A stretch of DNA of 5,137 nucleotides. Origin: Acidobacteriaceae bacterium (GTDB lineage: Bacteria; Acidobacteriota; Terriglobia; Terriglobales; Acidobacteriaceae). Position 1 is the first letter of the stretch. Every line of letters starts with the position of its first letter. The notes below the pieces were generated by a model. It searched no databases and was not told the origin of the DNA. It saw only the letters and a program-made list of their open reading frames with translations. Where the stretch lies: positions 2,499 through 7,635 of the forward strand of contig PMGP01000437.1 in assembly GCA_003156235.1 (NCBI GenBank), in the 5' to 3' direction. A program made the position numbers and the translations under genes. This document shows positions 1-4,101 of the stretch, in pieces.

Positions 1-10
1 GACTCACCAC

Positions 11-36
11 CCCCAGGCTGAAGAGTACGCCTGGGG
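11..36. repeat. 8-bp perfect hairpin
   Basis: CCCCAGGC (11-18) is the exact reverse complement of GCCTGGGG (29-36), around a 10-nt loop. No T-run follows on either strand, so it is not a canonical intrinsic terminator. It lies downstream of the leftward small gene ending at 196 and next to the tandem repeat at 48-111. It may be part of the same intergenic repeat element. Confidence 0.5.
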
Positions 37-47
37 CCCCGTTCGCT

Positions 48-111
48 CAGGATGACAGCAATTATCGTGCTGCGTACTTCAGGAGGACAGCAATTTTCGT
101 GCTACGTACTT
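48..111. repeat. Two-copy 32-bp tandem repeat, intergenic
   Basis: Positions 48-79 and 80-111 are direct, abutting copies of a 32-bp unit beginning CAGGA(T/G)GACAGCAATT and ending CGTACTT. They match at 29 of 32 positions, with differences at unit positions 6, 17 and 25. A decayed start of a third copy (TGACAGAA) may follow at 113. The preceding 'ttcgctcaggatgacagc' resembles dispersed intergenic repeats I associate with Acidobacteriota; that link is recollection, not tested here. No spacer separates the copies, so this is not a CRISPR. The rest of 1-195 shows no gene. Confidence 0.75.
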
Positions 112-195
112 CTGACAGAACACTGGGACTAGCAAGTCAGCGAGTCAACAGTCTTCCGTGCAGTTGCTACAACCTTCAAACTGAGTGGTGCCCTA

Positions 196-390
196 TTAGT
201 TCGTTGTTGGGATTTGCGGAGGATACTGGCCCTTTGGCAATTCTCCTAGTTGCCGACAGGGTCTCAGCCCTAGCAACTCCTCCACTACATACTCGCCCGT
301 CGTCCCGTCTGAGAACGCCACGATCAGGCCGTCCTCGCCGTCTTTTTCAACACTTAAAATTTTAATTCCATCGCGGATGTCATTAAGCAT
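196..390 (-). CDS. Small conserved-looking hypothetical protein (64 aa)
   Basis: I do not recognise this protein. Read from the Met at 390, it gives 64 residues. Its core (about residues 5-45) looks like a compact beta-rich fold: a DIRDGIKILSVEK strand, then GLIVAFSDGTTGEYVVEELL, then LRPCR. The 'hydrophobic-FSDGT-x-x-Y-x-x-EEL-LRP' pattern recalls small DUF971/DUF2442-type domains, but I cannot assign one. The tail (LPKGQYPPQIPTTN) is low in structure. There are no membrane segments and no zinc or catalytic motif. The frame stays open upstream to an ATG at 438, which would add 16 residues encoded across the G-tract. The 390 start is preferred because the extension (NETLDNRGGGRLIC) looks non-protein-like and because a TAGACT hexamer ends 7 nt before 390. 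There is no Shine-Dalgarno. The gene is divergent from the SprT-like gene. Confidence 0.6.
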   Translation of the reverse strand: MLNDIRDGIKILSVEKDGEDGLIVAFSDGTTGEYVVEELLGLRPCRQLGELPKGQYPPQIPTTN

Positions 391-397
391 GCAAATG

Positions 398-422
398 AGT
401 CTACCCCCCCCCCGGTTGTCAA
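398..422 (-). promoter_or_regulatory. Candidate promoter with G10 spacer
   Basis: On the minus strand a perfect -35 TTGACA (422-417) is followed by ACC and ten G's, then TAGACT (403-398) as a -10-like hexamer ending 7 nt before the ATG at 390. The spacer is 13 bp, shorter than the usual 16-18, and the homopolymer accounts for most of it. With TAGACT as -10, transcription would begin at or next to the ATG. Alternative -10s at normal spacing (such as TCATTT) are poor. The motifs are seen; promoter activity is inferred. Confidence 0.4.
404..413. repeat. Homopolymer C10 (G10 on minus strand)
   Basis: Ten consecutive C's lie between the TTGACA box and the start of the 64-aa gene. Runs this long are slippage-prone. 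It could vary promoter spacing or, if the longer 80-codon frame is used, the reading frame. Homopolymer-length error in sequencing or assembly is also possible. Confidence 0.85.
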
Positions 423-510
423 GTGTCTCATTTTGCACACTTTAATCGAAAGGTTCAGCAACAAACTCTGAGGACAACATTTCAAACTGTGAGCTGAAGG
501 CTGATCGCGG

Positions 511-523
511 TAAGCTGTACAGA
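511..523 (+). promoter_or_regulatory. Candidate -10 element, leaderless start of the SprT-like gene
   Basis: TAAGCT (511-516) fits TANNNT and ends 7 nt before the GTG at 524. No Shine-Dalgarno precedes the GTG, and no convincing -35 lies 16-18 bp upstream. It is included because the same arrangement recurs before four other genes here. Confidence 0.3.
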
Positions 524-1210
524 GTGGCTGCCGAACTTGTTTCAATCTTTCAAGAGGAGTACCGGGCGTTGCGCCCACGGGCGCCTATGCCGCCCATAGT
601 GGTCCGTTTCCGGCGGTTTACCTCGCTGAATACGCGGATTCGGCTGCGCGAAGGGCAGATTACGGTCAGCCTTTCCGATCTGCTGGAGGGCGCGCCTGAG
701 TCGGTGATCCGCGCTATCGCGCACATTCTGCTGGCCAAACTCTACAAAAAGCCTATCGACGCCGGACATAACCTGCGCTACAAGCGGTTTTCGTCGAGCG
801 CCGCCGTCACACGGCAGACGGAGTTGATTCGCGGGGCGCGCGGCAGCAAGCGGTTCTTCGGGCCAGAGGGACGCTTCTACCACCTGGAAGAGGTTTTCGA
901 CACGCTGAACGCGAGGTTCTTCGGCGGGATGCTGGGGCGGCCCGAGTTGACCTGGAGCGAGGGGATGGCCAAGCGAGCGCTGGGCCACTACGACGCCGCG
1001 CACAACACTATCGTGGTGAGCCGCGTGTTCGACCGTCCGTCGAGCCCGCGCTATGCAATCGAATACCTTCTGTATCACGAGATGCTGCACCTGAAACATC
1101 CGGTGAAGATGCGGGGAGTGCGGCGGTGTGTTCATTCGCGTGAGTTCAAGGCGGAGGAGAGGTTGTTCCCGCAACTGAAAGAGGCGCAGGCGTTTATCAA
1201 GCGGCTGTAG
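524..1210 (+). CDS. SprT-like zinc metallopeptidase domain protein
   Basis: The predicted 228-aa cytosolic protein carries a gluzincin-type site: YHEMLHLKHP with HExxH at residues 185-189. A further His (H204 in VHSREFKAEE, or H192) could be the third zinc ligand. This spacing and the upstream 'LGHYDAAHNTIVVS' strand (153-166) match SprT-like domains, a family including the DNA-protein crosslink protease SPRTN; the bacterial role is largely unknown. The N-terminal half (residues 27-90) echoes the catalytic half without the zinc ligands (ITVSLSDLL...AIAHILLAKLYKKP against IVVSRVFD...AIEYLLYHEMLHLKHP), suggesting an internal duplication. The start is GTG at 524. The frame is open back to 446 but has no better start codon. 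The gene ends 4 bp from the stop of the convergent operon. Its last 48 bp are repeated at 3587-3634. Confidence 0.85.
   Translation: MAAELVSIFQEEYRALRPRAPMPPIVVRFRRFTSLNTRIRLREGQITVSLSDLLEGAPESVIRAIAHILLAKLYKKPIDAGHNLRYKRFSSSAAVTRQTELIRGARGSKRFFGPEGRFYHLEEVFDTLNARFFGGMLGRPELTWSEGMAKRALGHYDAAHNTIVVSRVFDRPSSPRYAIEYLLYHEMLHLKHPVKMRGVRRCVHSREFKAEERLFPQLKEAQAFIKRL
1163..1210 (+). repeat. Left copy of 48-bp direct repeat (3' end of SprT-like gene)
   Basis: This stretch encodes LFPQLKEAQAFIKRL plus stop. It matches 3587-3634 at 44 of 48 positions, with an identical 20-bp core at 1169-1188 and 3593-3612. Differences fall at unit positions 6, 27, 38 and 45: three are silent third-codon changes and one is Lys to Arg. 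The two copies bracket the three-gene leftward operon. Confidence 0.9.
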
Positions 1211-1214
1211 GCGA

Positions 1215-1706
1215 CTAGGGATTGGCGAGCGGGACCCGCACCAGGATGGCGTTGTCCACGCGCACAATCAGGCGGGAGAATTTTTCCTTGCCTGCGTTCT
1301 GCATGGTTTGGTAGCGCGGGTTAAGCGAGACCACATCGACGCGCAGCGGAGGCTTGGGGTCGCGAGGCACCTCGAAGCAGACGCGAATATCGGGCTGGCC
1401 GTCGCCGTCGATGTCCACTTCGTCGGAAACATGCTGCGGCAGGGCGCTTACGGGGTTCCAATCGAGCTGGACAAAGGGCTTTTCGCTTTGCAGGAAGTGC
1501 GGATAGACTGGGCGGTGAACGTCGATGGAGTATGCGCCCATGGAAATGGCGCGCACTGTTGGCCCGCCGGAGTAGACTTCGTCCACGTGGAGCGGGAGAG
1601 CGGCAACACCTTTGGAGAAGAGCGGGAAAAGCAGAAATGGAGTCAGCACCGCAACAAGAACCGTCGCGCCAGCCGCAGTGTATCCGAGAACAACTCGCAA
1701 TTTCAT
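1215..1706 (-). CDS. Membrane-anchored hypothetical protein with Ca-loop-like motif
   Basis: The family is not recognised. The 163-aa product has one N-terminal hydrophobic segment (about residues 5-30), either a signal anchor or an uncleaved signal, so the rest is predicted to face the periplasm. Residues 95-107 contain D-x-D-G-D-G-x-x-D (D98, D100, D102, D106), like EF-hand or FG-GAP calcium loops. It is followed by IRVCFEVPRDPKPPLRVDVVSL, which looks like beta strands. One Cys (C110) is present and no haem CxxCH, so it is not an obvious cytochrome. The start is fixed by a strong AGGAGG 8 nt upstream, overlapping the stop of the iron-sulfur gene. As the last gene of the operon it may be the periplasmic partner of the two redox membrane proteins; that is inference. 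Its stop lies 4 bp from the SprT-like stop. Confidence 0.8.
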   Translation of the reverse strand: MKLRVVLGYTAAGATVLVAVLTPFLLFPLFSKGVAALPLHVDEVYSGGPTVRAISMGAYSIDVHRPVYPHFLQSEKPFVQLDWNPVSALPQHVSDEVDIDGDGQPDIRVCFEVPRDPKPPLRVDVVSLNPRYQTMQNAGKEKFSRLIVRVDNAILVRVPLANP

Positions 1707-1719
1707 CAGCGCCCTCCTA
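1707..1719 (-). promoter_or_regulatory. Strong Shine-Dalgarno overlapping the upstream stop codon
   Basis: On the minus strand TAGGAGGG (1719-1712) begins with the TAG stop of the iron-sulfur gene and supplies AGGAGG at good spacing to the ATG at 1706. It decides the start of the 163-aa protein and indicates translational coupling within the operon. Confidence 0.85.
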
Positions 1720-2877
1720 AACGATAAAGTGCAGTATGGTGGCAATGCCCTGAGCGATAATGCTGCCGCCGAACATGATGGCCATGGCCCAGGCTGCGTA
1801 GAGAAACATGAGCCGCGCGCGCTCCGGCTTCCATGCAATCTCGGTTCCCTTGATGTGCCAGACGATCGCCTGGCGCGGACAGACGTCCACGCATGCGCCG
1901 CATTTCATGCAGGAGAGCAACGTCTCGCCGCGGGCGACGGATTCCTTCGACAAGGATAGATTGGGGCAGGCGTTCAGGCAGACCAGGCAGGGCTTGCAGC
2001 GCTCCTTGTCGATTTTGACTTCAAAGATGCTGATCTTGTTGAAGATGGACTGGAATGCGCCGAAGGGACAGAACCAGGAACACTGGGTTCGCTTTTTTGT
2101 CAGGAACGGCAGCACGATCACCAGCCCTGCAAAGAGCAAGATGAAGATTACGTTTTGTACCAGCCCCAGCAGGTTGCGTGCGGCGACGTACTCCGAGACG
2201 GCCTTGAAAGGGCAGAGCCACATGCAGTAAGCCGGCTCGAAGAGGGCCAGCGAGAGCAGCACCATAGCCAGCAGCACGGCCCATGGAAGATAGCGCAAGC
2301 GCGGGTCAAGCTTGCGAATTTTGGCGCGCGCGGGAATGGCGGCCACGCCTTCTTCGATGCCACCAAAGAAGCAGGCATAGCTGCACCAGCCCTTTCCCAT
2401 AACCAGAGTAAGGGCCAACCATACGCCCACCATGGCGGCGATGCCGTGACTGGCGCTGGCGATGGAGCCGGGGAAGACCAGCGTCCGCGTGAAGGCTGCA
2501 GGCAGGATGAGCATCGGGATGGGCATGAAACAGAATGGCGTGCGGCCGGCGATCATCTCTTCGACGGGAATGCCCATGGTGCCGCGCATGACGACGATGT
2601 TGTAGATAAAGCCAATGGGAAAGAGAACTCCGAGACTTACGAAGAAGATTCTGCGCCAGCGATAGGTGCTCCGCGACCTCATCATCATGAAAAACAATGT
2701 CGTCATGAAGAGCGCGGTGATTGCGCCGGAGATTATCCAAATAGGAGTCTTGCTCGATCCGGGGTTAAAGAACATGAGCAGCGACCAGACGAGGATGGGC
2801 AAGGTCAGCAGCAGAGACCAGCCGATACCGCGCGGCGCCGGGCGGGCAAGCGGCAGAGTGCGAGCGTCAGTAGCCAT
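1717..2877 (-). CDS. Polytopic 4Fe-4S membrane protein, NapH/CcoG-like
   Basis: The 386-aa inner-membrane protein probably passes electrons through [4Fe-4S] clusters. Several hydrophobic segments (for example 20-37, 46-66, 78-95, 146-160, 198-214, 236-259, 356-378) surround three paired-Cys motifs typical of the NapH/NosR/CcoG group: WCSYACFFGG (C165, C169), YCMWLCPF (C218, C222) and CSWFCPFG (C266, C270). Two ferredoxin motifs follow: CKPCLVCLNACP (C294, C297, C300, C304) and CMKCGACVDVCP (C323, C326, C329, C333). An extra 'TPFCFMPIPM' Cys lies at 116. The frame extends to 3009, but residues before the Met at 2877 are a shadow of the upstream gene. The chosen ATG overlaps the upstream TGA by 11 bp and follows GGGGA. 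No nap, nos or cco partners are visible, so the true electron donor and acceptor are unknown. Confidence 0.9.
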   Translation of the reverse strand: MATDARTLPLARPAPRGIGWSLLLTLPILVWSLLMFFNPGSSKTPIWIISGAITALFMTTLFFMMMRSRSTYRWRRIFFVSLGVLFPIGFIYNIVVMRGTMGIPVEEMIAGRTPFCFMPIPMLILPAAFTRTLVFPGSIASASHGIAAMVGVWLALTLVMGKGWCSYACFFGGIEEGVAAIPARAKIRKLDPRLRYLPWAVLLAMVLLSLALFEPAYCMWLCPFKAVSEYVAARNLLGLVQNVIFILLFAGLVIVLPFLTKKRTQCSWFCPFGAFQSIFNKISIFEVKIDKERCKPCLVCLNACPNLSLSKESVARGETLLSCMKCGACVDVCPRQAIVWHIKGTEIAWKPERARLMFLYAAWAMAIMFGGSIIAQGIATILHFIV

Positions 2878-3529
2878 AGGCTTTTTTCCCCAACAACATG
2901 GCGATTCCCATAGAGAGGTAATAGAGGGCGATGAGCACCATCGCCATGCGGGCGACGGTAATGACGGCCTGGTTGCGGACGATGCAGCCCAGGCCCACGA
3001 AGGGTACAAACCAAATGGAGGTTCCTAGAAAGAATACCGCAAAGAACAGCAGGGCGGCGGCCATGCTGCCCATTTGGGCTGCCCTGATGCCGGCAACGAC
3101 AAATGGGGGACAGAGATTCAAGCCGGTTAGAAGACCCAACGCCGCCGCGCCGGTGACGCCGTGATTTCTGTTTTCGGTGATTTGGACCAGCTTAGAATCC
3201 GCGCAGGGTTGAGCGCAACTGCGACGGGCGGAATATGCGTACCAAAGCAGCACGCCAGCGAGCAGCACATAGACCACGCCCATGAGAAGCAGACGCGGCG
3301 CAGGAAGCAAGGAGGCCAGCAGGCCGAGTTCCCAGGCCACCACGGCAAAAAGCATATAGCCGAGAAGACGCGCAGCCAAAAAGACGGAGAGATAACGAGC
3401 GTGAGGCCGGAAGCCCTTGTGCTCGGCAAGCAAGGAAGGGACAAGGATGGGTCCGCAAGCTGCTATGCAGGCAGGGCCCGACACCAGACCCAGGATTATG
3501 GCCTCGCCACATGAAGCAAATGCAGGCAT
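2867..3529 (-). CDS. CcdA/DsbD_2-like (TauE/SafE-annotated) membrane thiol protein
   Basis: The 220-aa protein has about six predicted membrane segments (roughly 8-32, 46-66, 79-98, 126-148, 156-180, 188-212). It carries two cysteine-proline signatures in pseudo-symmetric positions: SGPACIAACGPILVP (C21, C25) in the first segment and GLNLCPPF (C140) in the fourth. This is the layout of CcdA/DsbD transmembrane domains, which carry reducing equivalents across the membrane by thiol exchange. A loop between the halves holds another pair, SCAQPCA (C105, C109). Homologues are often labelled sulfite exporter TauE/SafE family; I see nothing supporting sulfite transport. The frame reaches a TTG at 3613, but those codons are antisense to the direct repeat, so the Met at 3529 is used. 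No clear Shine-Dalgarno or promoter is seen. It is the first gene of the operon and overlaps the iron-sulfur gene. Confidence 0.85.
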   Translation of the reverse strand: MPAFASCGEAIILGLVSGPACIAACGPILVPSLLAEHKGFRPHARYLSVFLAARLLGYMLFAVVAWELGLLASLLPAPRLLLMGVVYVLLAGVLLWYAYSARRSCAQPCADSKLVQITENRNHGVTGAAALGLLTGLNLCPPFVVAGIRAAQMGSMAAALLFFAVFFLGTSIWFVPFVGLGCIVRNQAVITVARMAMVLIALYYLSMGIAMLLGKKAYGY

Positions 3530-3571
3530 GCTTGGATGCTCGCTGGCATGCCGAACTGGGGTCAGTGACGG

Positions 3572-3634
3572 ATGGCACAGGGAAGTTTGTTTCCGCAACT
3601 GAAAGAGGCGCAAGCGTTTATCAGGCGGCTTTAG
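3572..3634 (+). pseudogene. C-terminal remnant of a second SprT-like gene
   Basis: From 3587 to 3634 the sequence encodes LFPQLKEAQAFIRRL plus stop, nearly the exact C-terminus of the 524-1210 protein. The same frame opens with an ATG at 3572 (MAQGS), where codons GCA CAG GGA AGT align weakly with GCG GAG GAG AGG. Homology fades further upstream. The 20-codon frame has no Shine-Dalgarno and no HExxH, so it is a fragment rather than a functional gene. Silent differences between the copies point to a diverged homologous allele rather than a fresh duplication. Confidence 0.65.
3587..3634 (+). repeat. Right copy of 48-bp direct repeat
   Basis: This is the same-orientation partner of 1163-1210 (44 of 48 identical). 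It lies between the start of the CcdA-like gene and the promoter region of the antitoxin gene. It must also lie in or near the promoter of the leftward operon, since only about 105 bp separate the operon's first codon from the repeat's far end. Confidence 0.9.
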
Positions 3635-3642
3635 CGAAATGG

Positions 3643-3694
3643 GACAGTGCTGTCATTGCTAGCATTGCTAGCAGAATTATGTTAGTCTGAATCC
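3643..3694 (+). promoter_or_regulatory. Antitoxin promoter and likely autoregulatory operator
   Basis: Two perfect 8-bp palindromes TGCTAGCA (3657-3664 and 3666-3673) lie 9 bp apart within tandem CATTGCTAG units. An imperfect palindrome GACAG-TG-CTGTC (3643-3654) precedes them. Ribbon-helix-helix antitoxins normally bind such short repeated palindromes at their own promoters. Possible promoter elements are TTGCTA (3656-3661) with TATGTT (3678-3683), a 16-bp spacer, or TAGTCT (3683-3688) ending 6 nt before the ATG. There is no Shine-Dalgarno. Binding and promoter activity are inferred. Confidence 0.5.
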
Positions 3695-3952
3695 ATGGCA
3701 ACTCTTACGATTCGCAATCTCGATGAGACGGTCAAGCGCAGACTGCAAGTGCGCGCGGCGCTGAACGGGCGCTCGATGGAGGCGGAGGCGCGGGCGATTC
3801 TAAGTGCATTAGTGGAAGACGCTCCGAAAACACCAGCGCCTGAAGAGGATCTTGGGGCGGCCATCCGCAAGCTATTTGCACCATTGGGTGGAGTGGAGTT
3901 GAAAATTCCGCCGCGCCGCAAATCGCATCGACCGATTCCCACGTTCGATTGA
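3695..3952 (+). CDS. FitA-like ribbon-helix-helix antitoxin, orphan
   Basis: The 85-aa protein opens with an Arc/MetJ-type ribbon-helix-helix: a beta strand MATLTIRNLDETV, helices around RRLQVRAALNGRS and MEAEARAILSAL. A linker follows, then a C-terminal segment (LFAPLGGVELKIPPRR, 65-80) like the tail by which FitA/VapB antitoxins occupy their PIN-domain toxin. Its expected role is binding and neutralising a FitB/VapC RNase and repressing its own operon. The start at 3695 fits the family's MATLTIRNLD beginning. No PIN toxin follows: the next frame is only 19 codons. The stop overlaps an ATG in TGATG as in intact FitAB pairs, so toxin loss is likely. The product may persist as a repressor or as an antidote to a homologous toxin elsewhere. 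Confidence 0.88.
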   Translation: MATLTIRNLDETVKRRLQVRAALNGRSMEAEARAILSALVEDAPKTPAPEEDLGAAIRKLFAPLGGVELKIPPRRKSHRPIPTFD

Positions 3953-4011
3953 TGATTCCCCCGGGCTGCGGAAAAAACCTGGGATTTACGTGTAATTGGC
4001 GGAAAACGTAA
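3952..4011 (+). pseudogene. Possible start-codon scar of a deleted FitB-type toxin
   Basis: The antitoxin TGA overlaps an ATG (TGATGATT), giving Met-Ile, the usual first two residues of FitB-type PIN toxins (MIxLDTN). The frame then departs at once (PPGCGKNLG...) and stops after 19 codons at TAA 4009-4011, with no LDTN motif. Only two codons support toxin ancestry, so this is a junction-based inference. Confidence 0.3.
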
Positions 4012-4013
4012 CT

Positions 4014-4070
4014 CCGGGGCTAAAGCCCGCGGTATCTCTGTTGGCTTTATGCGGGGGTTAAACCCCCCGC
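4014..4070. terminator. Pair of GC-rich hairpins between convergent genes
   Basis: The first hairpin is CCGGGGC-TAAA-GCCCGCGG (4014-4032), four perfect pairs (4017-4020 with 4025-4028) extended across a bulge. The second is GCGGGGG-TTAAA-CCCCCCGC (4051-4070), seven pairs with one bulged C. They lie 80-150 bp past the antitoxin stop and 31 bp past the lgt stop, so they could stop transcription from both sides. A T5 run (4087-4091 region) is not adjacent to a stem. They also look like a dispersed paired-hairpin repeat known to me from acidobacterial intergenic DNA, so the terminator role is uncertain. A weaker inverted repeat, TTACGT/ACGTAA, spans 3986-4011. Confidence 0.5.
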
Positions 4071-4101
4071 CTCCCTCCGAATCGCATTTTTCCTCAGCCT
4101 G

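Noticed and set aside
48..120. CRISPR array
   Set aside because: There are only two abutting units with no spacers and no Cas genes.
99..365. Plus-strand frame of 88 codons over the small gene and tandem repeat
   Set aside because: It has no Shine-Dalgarno, begins inside the repeat, and its protein shows no coherent pattern; the opposite strand has a more protein-like frame.
542..1267. Long minus-strand open frame (241 codons) opposite the SprT-like gene
   Set aside because: It is Pro/Arg/Leu-rich, has no recognisable motif, and is exactly antisense to a gene with an HExxH site; it is a shadow of GC-rich codon use.
1215..1706. Periplasmic c-type cytochrome as the operon's third gene
   Set aside because: There is no CxxCH; only one cysteine is present.
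2155..2913. Long plus-strand open frame (252 codons) opposite the iron-sulfur gene
   Set aside because: It is His/Glu/Arg-rich, low-complexity composition typical of antisense frames of membrane proteins; the minus strand shows clear cysteine motifs.
2878..3009. N-terminal extension of the iron-sulfur protein by 44 codons
   Set aside because: The stretch is an out-of-frame copy of the CcdA-like gene's last codons (Trp/Ser/Pro-rich); the ATG at 2877 gives the usual tight operon overlap.
3530..3613. N-terminal extension of the CcdA-like protein to the TTG at 3613
   Set aside because: The added codons are antisense to the SprT-tail repeat and precede the first membrane segment with no family-like sequence.
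1163..3634. Composite transposon or insertion sequence explaining the repeats
   Set aside because: There is no transposase, no terminal inverted repeats, and the repeats are coding tails rather than IS ends.
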